This document shows, piece after piece, positions 55,074 through 64,000 of a stretch of 64,000 nt of DNA (position 1 is the stretch's first letter; every line of letters begins with the position of its first letter). Where the stretch lies: positions 9,438,797 to 9,502,796 of the forward strand of contig CM060857.1 in assembly GCA_030737835.1 (NCBI GenBank). Direction: 5' to 3'. Source of the stretch: Acorus gramineus. Taxonomy: Eukaryota > Streptophyta > Magnoliopsida > Acorales > Acoraceae. The notes under the pieces were generated by a model. It searched no databases, had not been told where the DNA came from, and was given only the letters and a program-made list of their open reading frames with translations. Both the position numbers and the translations under genes were made by a program.

Positions 55074-56950
55074 ACCATTCGAATGGTGGGTTGTGGGTCC
55101 AACAGTTCTAATGGTTCGGCTTCCTAGTATTTCTGCGAAGGAGGTGCTATTGGGAGAATCACTTCTAGTCTCTGGTAACGGTCAGATCTCCTTTACATCT
55201 TGTGATTGTAGTGTGGGCAGGGCAGAAGGGGGAGGGAGGCGAGTGGAAGTTCTCATTAAAGGTTTGCCACTCATGTGGCGGACTGAAGAAGTTATAAGGA
55301 GGGTGGTGGGTTCATTTGGGCATCTGCTCCACTTTAGGGAGGCAGCTATCCAAGGGGAGCTATTCCTGGTGTTAAGGGTGGGGGTCTGGAGCGATCGGGG
55401 CAGGGAGATCCCGACGGAAGTGTTGGTTTGGCTTGATGGCTGGGAGGTTGGGGTGGCGGTAGCGGTGATCTTAGGGAACCAGCCCTACTGGTTTGCGGAG
55501 GCGGTTGCTTTCAGAGGTAGAAATAGCTCACTCATGACGGAGGTGGTGGTGGACCAGGTGGGGTTTGGGGTGCAAGGCAAGGAAATACAGGCGAAGGAGC
55601 CGCCTAGAGGTCGCCGGAGGAGGCGAGCTGCCTCTCCTGAGGGCGGTCTGGTTTCCATTGCTCGGAAAAAGGGGAGCCACATGGAGGGTACGACAGAGTC
55701 AGGTGTGCCTGACAAGGGGGCCAGTTCGTCAAGGGTCAAGGTTGGCGGGGGTTTCGGAGTGAGGCGTCGGAAGCTTTCGGCGAGCGATTCGACCTAGAAG
55801 CTACGATTTGCTCAGCAAAAGCTTCCGAGGTCCTTGTCATTCCACGAGGGAAGGCGTGCACTGGTGGTGATGGTCTCTCTCAAAGGTATCAGTATACTTC
55901 GTCTAACCGATCTGACGGTGGCAGAAAAAAGGAGTTGACAAAGAGGAAAGCTGTAAGGGTTAGCTGTGAAGGAGAGCAGGATCGTGTCTTGTCTCGTCTG
56001 GAGGATAGTCGACAGGTGGTACGTGAAGGATATTGTGGGCCACGCGGGGCTGCTTTGGAGAAGGAGGTAGTGGGTGTTGGGCCTTCAAGCCTGGCCCACA
56101 TAAGATGGCAATCTCAGGAAAATCTTTTGGGCTCAAAATACTGGGCCGAGGAGGGAGGGTTTAGTGAAGAATTCCAACCGGTCTATTATGGGCCTCTGTA
56201 TATTGGTCATCATAGAGAAACTGTCAACTTGGGCTCTCGCAGCCCATCGGATCCAGGTTTGAAACCCGACAGGGTTAGCGGAGGCACCTGGTATAACTTT
56301 GTGAATGAGGATAACAGGGCTGGCTAGCGTTGGTCTCCTACTCCTGCGAGGGTGTTTCAGAGGTCATGCGGCCCTTCTATTTCTGCAACCTCGCCTATTA
56401 TGGTGGTGGGAGACAAGATGGGCTCGTCTGCAGCAGATAAGGTAAATGTTGGGGTGGCGGTCCATCATCCGGGGTGGCTTCCATCGATTGTGGTGGGGAC
56501 TTTCAACTCGGCGTCTTTCTCTAAGGCGTCAGCGGAGGGTAATCATGAGGAGCTTGAGGTGTCCTCTATTGTGGTGGACTCTGACTGCGGGTCGGTGGGT
56601 CCGCTCGATGTGGTTCGCGAGGAAGGTGGTGGTTCGTTGGGGATGGTACCAAGATGGGTGGCGGATGGTTCGGCCAGTGTTGGCAACACATCTCCAGGCC
56701 TGGTAGTCGAGAGTTCAAGTTGGCATGATGTTCTGGAGGCGATTCAGGGGAATCAGTCTATCGTGGAGAGGTTCTTGGGGTCACCTAGCTGCACTAGAGG
56801 CGGTGAGATCGGTGTACAAGAGCTTATTCGCACTGAGAGAAGGAGGTTCAAGGATTTTATATCTGAGGACCAGTTTGATGTGGCCTTAGATGAGGCAGGG
56901 GTGGCGGGGATGCTGAACTAACATTTGGTTGCGCTGTGGATTTCGGGTGG
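55074..56950 (+). pseudogene. LINE ORF1, 3' part and inter-ORF region
   Basis: Continues ORF1 after the solo LTR: MGPTVLMVRLPSISAKEVLL opens at 55093, then RVEVLIKGLPLMWRTEEV, which resembles the non-canonical RNA-binding region of plant LINE ORF1, and an Arg-rich basic tail (PPRGRRRRRAAS). It stops at 55795-55797. Further frames to 56921 are Ser/Gly/Val-rich and probably derive from the C-terminal part of ORF1. They carry no motif that I can name. Confidence 0.7.
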
Positions 56951-56961
56951 TGTCTAGTTGA

Positions 56962-57790
56962 ATGTTAATGTTAGACATCCTTGTGTGGAACGTCCGGGGA
57001 TTGAATGACCCTAGGAAGAAGGCAGCAGTGAAGGAGCATATTATGGCGAACAGGGTGTCCATCTGCTGTCTACAAGAAACCAAGAAGGAGAACTTTTCTC
57101 AATCTGACTTTCGAGAAATAAGCGGGAGTGGTCTATCAGATTTTGTTTTCAAGCCATCATCTGGTGCAGCAGGAGGTATTCTCTCTGGTCAGTCATTTCT
57201 TCATCTACAGGTGAGTTCTCCCTGTCAGTAATTTTTGAAGATAGATCTACACAATGGAGATGGTTGTGTTCTTCTGTGTATGATCCATGTGATGATGTGC
57301 GTCAGGCCGAGCTGTGGGCTGAGCTCAGTCAGGTGAAGGCGGAGTCTGGCCTTCCGTGGTGTGTTCTAGACGATTTTAATGTTACGAGATTTGTGGAGGA
57401 TTCGAACAGGGCCGGGTCTACGAATTCACAGATGGTGCAGTTTTCGGATTGGATAGCAGAGGAGGGCCTCATAGATCTCCCAATCTCTAATCAAAATTTC
57501 ACTTGGAGTAGCCTTCGGGAGGCTCCTTCATTGGCCAGGTTGGATAGAGTGTTAGTGGATGCGGAATGGGAGGAAGTCTTTCCGTTATGTAGCCTCAAAG
57601 GACCTCCCCGCATATGTTTAGATCACTTGCCTTTGATCCTTGTCGGGGGAGATCGAGAGAGGAAGCCAGGGTGGTTTCGTTTCAAAAACTGGTGGCTGCT
57701 TCATCTGGACTTCAGGGAGTTGGTAACAAGCTCGTGGAGTATGGAGGCTGGGGTTCTCACAGGGGCATCTAAGATGGCGTTCAAGCAAGA
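56962..57790 (+). pseudogene. LINE ORF2: apurinic-like endonuclease
   Basis: The start MLDILVWNVRGLND is the conserved opening of plant L1 endonucleases (Asn of the WN motif). CCLQETKKE carries the catalytic Glu. After a frame break around 57231-57264, LDDFNVTRF, NQNFTWSS, LDRVLVD and CLDHLPLIL give the remaining active-site blocks. The last is CLDH in place of the usual SDH, so the Ser is replaced. This domain would nick target DNA, but frameshifts inactivate it. Confidence 0.88.
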
Positions 57791-59480
57791 GATTGAAGCT
57801 AAGTCTCAAAAGGTGGGCTGCAGAAGTCTCTCGAGCACGCAAGGCTCGGAAAATGGAGGTCGAACAGAGGTTGTTGGTCTTGGACAGCTGGGAGGAGCCT
57901 GGTCTGCTCACTGAAGAGGACCGTGTAGACCGAGGGTTGCTTAAAGAAGAATGGTTGACCTTTATTCGTATGGATGAGACTGAATGGAGGCATAAATCGA
58001 GAGCGGTGTGGCTGAAGGAGGGAGATAATAATTCCAAGTTCTTCCACAAGATCGCAAATCAAAGAAGAAGGATTAATCGGATAGAACAACTGAAGGTGGG
58101 GAATCGCATGGTTGGTTCCATATCTGAGATTCAAGAGGAGCTGGTGGCACATTTTACTAGAGTTTTCCAATGGAGGAGGGACTAGCGTCCGGTCTGGTTG
58201 GATGAGGACTTGGGACGGATCTCAGATAATATGATCCAAAAACTAGAGGCTGAATTCAGCGAGGAGGAGGTTAAAGCGGCCATCTTCGGGGCTGAGGTTG
58301 ATAAAGCTCCGGGTCCAGACGGCTTCGGTTTGAGGTTCTACCAAGAATTCTGGGCTATTCTCAAAGCGGATATCATGGAAATGTTCAGTTTATTCTTCTG
58401 ATCCTCGTGTGGGATTGGGAGGATGAATGCAACATTCTTGGCACTCATTCCAAAGAAAGAAGGGGCGATAGAGATCGGAGACTTCAGACCCATTTCTCTA
58501 GTAAACGGATGTTACAAAATGATCTCTTGTGTCCTCGCCAACAGGTTGAAGGAAGTCATTGGATTCCTTGTTGATGAGTCACAGTCCACATTTATTCCAG
58601 GAAGAATGCTTCAAGACAGGTTCATGGCAGCTCAAGAATGTATTTCGACAGTTCATCGAGACCAGAGGGAAGGGGTAGTCATTAAACTTGATTTCGCGAA
58701 AGCTTATGATAATGTGGAGTGGTCCTTCTTATTACACTTTCTGAGATGTCACGGTTTCAAGCCAAATTGGGTCTGAATGATTTCGCCATGCATCTCATCT
58801 GCAAAGGCATCGGTGTTGGTGAATGGGGTCCCCAGTGGTTTCTTTCATATTAACAATGGGCTGAGGCAGGGAGACCTGCTTTCCCCTTTGCTGTTTGTGC
58901 TTGAGGCGAATGTGTTTAGCAGGATGATGAAGGTGGCCTCCTCGGTGGGATGGGTGTCTGGCCTTCACTGTGTAAATGGGGGCATGAGTTTATCTCATGT
59001 ACAATATGCTGATGATACATTAGTGCTCAGCGAAGCCTCAAAATTGTCTATCCAGGGAGTAAAGTTTGTATGTCGATGTTTTGGCCTCCTTTCCGGGCTC
59101 AAGATCAATTTTACAAAAAGTGCGATGTTGGGGATAAACGTGGAGCAGGGCTCTTTGGACTTCTTTGCTAGAATTCTTGGGTGTGGGATTCAACATTTCC
59201 CTACGACTCTTCTAGGCCTTCCTCTTCATGTTGGGAGGTTACCAAAGGGTGAATGGTCGCCGTTATTGGGTCGATTCGAGAAGAGATTGGAGGGTTGGTC
59301 GAGCAGGTTTCTCAGTCTTGGGGGGCGGATCACTCTATTACAGGCGGTGCTGACAAATCTTCCCATCTTTTATCTGTCTCTATTCAAAGTGCCAGCGGGG
59401 TCCTTCAATGAATTGATGCAATCTGCCGGTGGTTCTTGTGGAATGGGGCAAAGGGGTCGAGCAACAAAGTTCATCTAGTT
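57791..59480 (+). pseudogene. LINE ORF2: reverse transcriptase
   Basis: Linker with WLKEGDNNSKFFHKIANQRRR, then RT blocks: APGPDGFGLRFYQEFW, FRPISLVNGCYKMIS, FIPGRMLQDRF, KLDFAKAYDNVEW, GLRQGDLLSPLLFV and the catalytic YADD (59005-59016). In-frame stops lie near 58183, 58399 and 58774. It would make cDNA at the nicked target site. Motif order and content are clear despite the decay. Confidence 0.92.
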
Positions 59481-60530
59481 AAATGGGAAACGGTTTATAG
59501 TAGTAAGAGGGCGGGAGGGGAGGGCATTCTCTGTCTCAAAGATATGAACAATGCATTGCTTATGAAGTGGCTCTGGAGATGGCTATCAGCTCCTAATCTT
59601 CTATGGTGCTGGGTCATCAGTTCAAGATATGGGTGTGACGGGTCTCATCCGCATAGATTCCCCAGACCAGGTCAACACTTATCCAGTCTTTGGAAAGATA
59701 TCCTGGAAGGATGCGCTTCATTCTCAGAGGCTGTTAGATGGAGGTTGGGATCAAGATCTCTGATCAGTTTTTGGCATGACCTATGGATTGGTGAATTGAC
59801 TCTAAAGGAAAGATTTCCATCAATATTTCAAATTGCTGCTGACAGAGAGGGAGGAGTTCATTGGTTTTGGTCTCCTCGTGGTGAAACAGGGTATTGGGAG
59901 GTTCAGGTGCGTCGTAATCTGAACGATGATGAAGTGGAGAGTTATGTGGAGCTGCTCGAGTTGCTGCAGGAATGTGAATTGGTTCCTTCGAGAAGGGATG
60001 AGGTGGTTTGGCGACCAAAGGCAGCGGAGGGGTTCTCAGTTAGGAGTGGCTATCAATGGTTGAGAAGGGAAACACATCGAAGTAACAGCTAGGAAACACA
60101 AAGAGATTTGGAGATGCCATATTCCTCTAAAAGTCAAATCTTTTATGTGGATGATGTACCTTAACAAGATTCTTACAAGAGATCGTATTGCGAGATGGGC
60201 TCCGCAAGTGGACCAAAGTTGCGTCTTGTGCGGTGGAGAAGATGAGTCTGTAGTTCACCTATTTGTCTCATGTCCGATAGTTGGCACTGTGTGGTCTTGG
60301 CTTCAAGCGGCGATGGGTATCTCATGCAACTTCTCGACTATTGAGGAGTTGTGGGAGGCAGGCCAGGCCTTACAGGTCAAGGGGGACAGAAGTGTGAGGG
60401 CCAAGGTTTCTCAATGCTATGTTACAGCAAAGGTATGGTCCCTTTGGATGACGAGAAATGGTGCTGCGTTTCGTGGTGAATCTGTGTATGCCGAAAATGT
60501 TTGGGAGTCTACCATCAGGTTCATTTGAGA
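59436..60530 (+). pseudogene. LINE ORF2: C-terminal region with zf-RVT domain
   Basis: Thumb and C-terminal region read in a new frame from 59436 (LKDMNNALLMKWLWRW, FWHDLWIG), with a stop at 60090. The zf-RVT-type module follows from about 60110: KSFMWMMYLNKILTRDRIARW, then CVLCGGEDESVVHLFVSC, with the C-x2-C...H...C spacing. The frame closes at 60526-60528. The domain is common in plant L1 ORF2 proteins; its role is not settled. Confidence 0.85.
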
Positions 60531-60752
60531 CTGGGGGAGGCACTACGTAGGAGCGACTTCCATTGGGTTTCAGGGGAGTGTGCTAGTGATTCATGAGTAA
60601 TCCAGTTTTATAAGGGCTCTTTGGTAGATCACTTTTCTACCAGAGCTATGGTTTCTTTTTTATCTGCTTTTTGTATGTTTCAAATTGGGCACTTGCTCCT
60701 ATTTAATAGAAGTTGAATGCCTACTGTTTATTTCAAAAAAAAAAAAAAAAAA
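60531..60752 (+). other. LINE 3' UTR and poly(A) tail
   Basis: Short untranslated tail ending 'gttgaatgcctactgtttatttc' (two parts of a single stretch) and then about 18 A, directly followed by the second target copy. Confidence 0.85.
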
Positions 60753-60766
60753 CCATATGTTCCTAT

Positions 60767-61196
60767 TGTAATTTCTGCATCTTTGTGAAGCTCTTAACAT
60801 AGGAATGAATTGTGGTGTGCTTTGTGTTGATCGTCTTTCCGAAATAGAACTCAATGGTTGGGATAGATTTCAATGCTGGAATTTTGTCAATATTTCATCA
60901 TATGAGTTTTTATACAATCGATGTTGTAGTCATAACAGAACAGTTTGCTTTCTGATTTTCTTCTGATGCTATAAAAAGTGTTGCAAGTTTTTGTTTATCA
61001 CAATCTCTTCCATGAGATATTCATGGTTGATACAAAATGCTCTATACAAATCAGTTATTGTCACTGTTGTGGAATGACTTACCTGATGGAGCAAAATTGA
61101 CAAAGAGACTTGTCACTATATTCGATCAAGACCACAGCATCAAAACAAAAAAGAAATGCTGACATACAACTTGTTTCAAAACCTGATAGAACCACC
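60767..61196 (-). other. 3' flank/UTR of the cointegrator gene
   Basis: No ORF. On the minus strand this is the expected 3' UTR of the gene at 61197-64000. The LINE inserted at its far end. No clear AATAAA was found. Confidence 0.5.
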
Positions 61197-61535
61197 TTAA
61201 TTGTAATCAGGAGAGCATTCAAACGTTTCTTCATTCGAATGTGAAATGTTGGTGATGGATGGACCTCGCCAAGTAGTATCTTCGGAGGCCATGAGGCGAC
61301 GTATCTCACTGTTGTCATGCTGCACTCTCCCGCTTATCTCTAAGCATATACCTGTAGATGCCTTCGTTGTCTGTTTACCCCTGCTTTGGCTCCTCGTCGG
61401 ACCAACATTGATAAAGACCGGCTGAATTTTCACAGTTGGATTTGGTTTAATTCGGTTCAGCTCTCTTTCTTCAAGGGGTCTTAGTATTCTGTTCTCTGTT
61501 TCCGACTCTGATGCTTCATCCTTGTTCATCAACAC
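61197..61535 (-). CDS. TRIP4: Activating signal cointegrator 1 homologue, last exon
   Basis: Begins after acceptor TGTTGCAG (61543-61536) with VLMNKDEASESETENRILRP, in phase with GRK of the previous exon. It includes NPTVKIQPVFINVG and ICLEISGRVQHD, conserved near the C-terminus of plant members, and stops at TAA 61199-61197. No ASCH domain is encoded in this 3' part, in line with the shorter plant proteins. Confidence 0.9.
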   Translation of the reverse strand: MLMNKDEASESETENRILRPLEERELNRIKPNPTVKIQPVFINVGPTRSQSRGKQTTKASTGICLEISGRVQHDNSEIRRLMASEDTTWRGPSITNISHSNEETFECSPDYN

Positions 61536-61987
61536 CTGCAACATGGTTTTTATTTTACAGAGCAGTTAAACTGTGCATAGAAGAATGTCAAATTTGATTA
61601 GCAGTTTAGCCAAGTGAAAATAAAGTGTAACAGGTTTTGAAATTGAAGATTTGAGGTCCACTGAGCGAGCATGGAAATGGGTGAAAGCTATATAAAAGGT
61701 GCTAAATGCATGTGTTTAGATAGGGAACAACTGCATCAACTGAATACTCAAAAATAGATGCTGATTTACTCAGTTGATACTCAGTTATTCTGATATAAAA
61801 ACCTTCGTATATACTTCTTTTTTTCTTTTTTTTCTTTTTTTTGTAAAAGAAAGTACTACATTAAAACAACTATACACCTTTGTAAAAAAAAAACATGATA
61901 GGAGTATAAAAGTAATCCCCAAAATTTTCCTTAAAAAATATAAATCAGAAAAGAAAATTCCGTGAAAGGATCCCAATCAACTATGAG

Positions 61988-62099
61988 ATAAAATTCTGTG
62001 TCAGGATGAGTAAAGGATATCAACCAAGATAGGCCATGGATAAAAAAATTCTGTGTCAGGATGAGTAAAGGATATCAACCAAGATAGGCCATGGATAAC
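61988..62099. repeat. 55-bp tandem duplication in an intron of the cointegrator gene
   Basis: A unit starting 'aaattctgtgtcaggatgag' and ending 'ggccatggataa' occurs twice, offset 55 bp and essentially identical. The second copy ends two to three bases from the 5' splice site of the 61536-62102 intron. Confidence 0.95.
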
Positions 62100-62102
62100 A
62101 AC

Positions 62103-62201
62103 CTTGCGTCCAACCAAATCAAATGTGACGATGACTTTACTGCGTCGGAGTTTATCAGCTTCTTCAATTTCTTGCTGCTTCTTTTTTAGAAGCTCCTTCT
62201 C
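62103..62201 (-). CDS. TRIP4: Activating signal cointegrator 1 homologue, penultimate exon
   Basis: A 99-bp in-phase exon between acceptor TTTTTTCAG (62210-62202) and donor CGCAAG|GTTGTT (62103/62102). It encodes EKELLKKKQQEIEEADKLRR followed by a TFDLVGRK segment, a charged helix and the conserved beta stretch found in family members. The upstream intron is 62202-63344 and the downstream one 61536-62102. Confidence 0.88.
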
Positions 62202-63344
62202 CTGAAAAAATAACAATAGAAATGGTCTCATATTCACTAATAGGTTAGCAAGAGGTATCTCACAGACAAAGAAGTGCAAGGGTTTTTGAAAAATTGGGCC
62301 TCATATTTGAGTTTCACTTGGATTAAAAGGCTTAAAGTGGTAAAAGCATGTTGTGAATCTCTATTTATAAGGGCAAGAAAAAAATGGAACCTAAATTCAT
62401 TTCACACTGAAGGAAAATAAATTCTCCATCGAACCACCTCTTGGTAGAGTACTCAGGGGGTCGTGGGTATATAGTTTTCCCCGGTTGATGAGAGAAGATT
62501 TAATCAGGAAAAATACTTTTAAAAAAATATATTGAACATAGATGATGGTTTACAATGACAACAAATAAAAATCATGTAATTGTGGTGATATGATGTGGCT
62601 TACAAAATTATAAGACATAGGAACACAGCTACTTCCAACTTTTAGTTATTGGTAAAGATAGTATATCCAGATTTTTAGAGCTAGAAAAATTTGTTAGGGT
62701 ATGGAATCTACCTGAACTCCCAAGATACATACTGCTGAATTTTCTCCTCATCAAGACCCATTCTTCTATTATAAACTTCAGTCTGTTACTCCCCCTCCCT
62801 TTCCAAAATTCAATCTAGTTTCTATATGGACTATGGAGATTGATAAAAATATGCGATATAATTAAGAATCACATGATAGTATCTAATCTAATCAATCCCT
62901 GGAGAGGGGAATCCTGCCTGGATGTATTGCCAAATATCAGGGTCAAGTACAAATTTAAGTAACATTCAAGCCATCTAATTCCATTGCACATGTTTCTACA
63001 TTCTATAAAGCATTAAAGCGATTAAATTTATTTAACAAGATAAAATATATACAAAAACAAAGACATACTTCAAACTCAATACTGATTTTACTCGCATAAA
63101 CCTACGATCAGTGCTAAAACACAGAAACAGCTCAGTTCATGCAGTCAGAACTGATTCTGCTACCATAAATTTAGCAGTAGTACTGGAACATAAAGACAGC
63201 TCAGTTCAGGCAATGCGGAAAGATATGCTAGTTTCTTTGCTAATAAGGCTGTTATATAGGGACTTCAATGTTTCTAAAATGAAAATATTTCATAACATGG
63301 GATTAGGATATCAAACCATCAAATAAAAGTTCTAGTAATTTTAC
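62202..63344 (-). other. Intron of the cointegrator gene
   Basis: 1143 bp between donor GTAAAA and acceptor TTTTCAG, AT-rich. It carries a diverged repeat ('acagctcagttcatgcagtcagaactg' parts near 63128 and 63196). No other gene is seen. Confidence 0.8.
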
Positions 63345-64000
63345 CTCCTTTGACAGCCAGCTATTTCCCTCATCGTAATAGTCACTCTGATCATCGATGA
63401 CTGTGGTACGAGCCGCAGAGTTCCTGTCATAGTCAACGAGCCGTTTGGCAAAGGCTTCCGCTTCTGCTTCAGCATCCGAAAGAGGAGGAGCCACCATATT
63501 CTCCAACCCAGCGTATGTACTACCTTCCTTCAAAACGAGTGCCCCACAGAAACTGCATGGCCCCTCTCCTTCTTGTTCGCATACTATCTTCCCACACGAC
63601 AAACAGTTGCTCACAAGCTTGTGCCTGCGTGCTTGGCAATTGCACGGCTTCCCTTGCTGAAACACAATTGACCCTTTAGCAGCCTCTGCGAGAGAGATCA
63701 CTTTCCCCGCTTTCTTCTTTTTGGATGCCCCTTGGCCTCCTCTGTGCTTGTCTTTGGGCTCTGAAGCCTCTGCTTGATTCTTGGTGTCCAGAGAAGTGGT
63801 CATGTTTCCTTCTTTCGGCTTCGGCAACTTTGTTTGTTTCTTGGATCCACTAAACAGAACTTCCTCTGCAGGTGGTTTCATGTAGGCTTGAAAACTGGAA
63901 TTCTGTGTACTCGGTGCTGGGTTGCTCTTTTCAAGGTCTACATAGCCTCTTCTCCTCATATACTCTTGAATCACTCTCCCACCGGCTTCCTCTCCGATGA
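63345..64000 (-). CDS. TRIP4: Activating signal cointegrator 1 (TRIP4/ASC-1) homologue, exon open at window edge
   Basis: Minus-strand coding exon; the gene's N-terminal part is outside the window. It opens in frame at the edge with IGEEAGGRVIQEYMRRRGY and ends KE at the donor GAG|GTAAAA (63345/63344). The zf-C2HC5 domain that defines the family is at about 63529-63655: KPCNCQARRHKLVSNCLSCG, then an acidic loop and CSFCGALV, with all expected Cys and His ligands. Before it lies a Lys-rich low-complexity linker ending SKKKKAGKVISLAEAAKGS. In animals ASC-1 is a transcription coactivator and part of a complex with the ASCC3 helicase in ribosome rescue and repair. In plants the role is little known. 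Codons join in phase to the next exon at 62201. Confidence 0.93.

Larger units (their letters stand above)
51790..60750 (+). mobile_element. L1-type LINE, full-length but degenerate, carrying a solo LTR
   Basis: Ends in an A run (60735-60752) and is flanked by CCATATGTTCCTAT (51776-51789 and 60753-60766; 16 bp if the two A are counted). This matches target-primed reverse transcription. After removing the solo LTR at 52466-55068 with one target copy, it is about 6.35 kb, close to full length for plant L1 elements. ORF1 (gag-like with a CCHC knuckle) and ORF2 (endonuclease, RT, C-terminal zinc-finger) are in order but broken by many frameshifts and stops. Confidence 0.93.

Noticed and set aside
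61774..61976. Short Phe/Lys-rich ORFs on both strands in the cointegrator intron
   Set aside because: They are translations of T-rich and A-rich low-complexity sequence in an intron.

Overview
This 64 kb window is nuclear DNA from a flowering plant; I cannot name the species. The evidence is plant Ty1/copia, Ty3/gypsy (Tat, Athila and Tekay types), L1-type LINE, Mutator-like and Helitron-like elements, a P-class PPR gene with a spliced 5' leader, and an intron-containing gene for activating signal cointegrator 1. About 80% or more is transposable-element DNA. Only two host genes are well supported.

Layout. (1) 1-3949: 5' part of a minus-strand copia element, cut by the left window edge, with one LTR at 3641-3949. 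(2) 3950-8900: AT-rich DNA with a Helitron-like element (4121-6952) and a Mutator-like TIR element with a 9-bp target duplication (7406-8818), which carries a nested palindromic MITE. (3) 9000-44220: a deep nest. Two pairs of inverted repeats (9000/44216 and 9100/43976) appear to be the ends of two older TIR elements. Inside are a probable solo LTR (9320-10219) and a Tat-lineage gypsy element, 'Tat-1' (10749-43820, target duplication CCATG). Tat-1 is interrupted twice. A solo LTR (12511-18479, GTCTC) is itself split by another solo LTR (14908-17302, CTCCC). An Athila-like gag-protease element, 'Ath-1' (24057-42886, GGCGT), is split in turn by a Tekay-type chromovirus, 'Tek-1' (24528-35524, AAAAG). 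(4) 44450-51640: the PPR gene (CDS 45127-47424) and a downstream stretch of exon-like segments. (5) 51790-60750: a degenerate L1-type LINE with a 14-16 bp target duplication, carrying a 2.6 kb solo LTR (52466-55068, CTACC) of the Tek-1 LTR family. (6) 60767-64000: 3' part of the activating signal cointegrator 1 gene, minus strand, running off the right edge.

The two host genes converge, with the LINE inserted between their 3' ends. The transposon genes are mostly broken by frameshifts, stops or deletions, and none looks fully autonomous as read here. Tat-1 lacks most of integrase but keeps an antisense ORF between pol and the 3' LTR, a Tat-lineage hallmark. Ath-1 lacks RT, RNase H and integrase. 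Tek-1 is the most nearly intact, with two frame breaks. I found no tRNA, rRNA, CRISPR or organelle-derived segment. I did not find a convincing new biological system. The most unusual structures are the exactly resolvable nest, a pair of oppositely oriented 28-bp repeat arrays flanking the promoter of one LTR, and CpG-rich blocks inside the Tekay-family LTRs.
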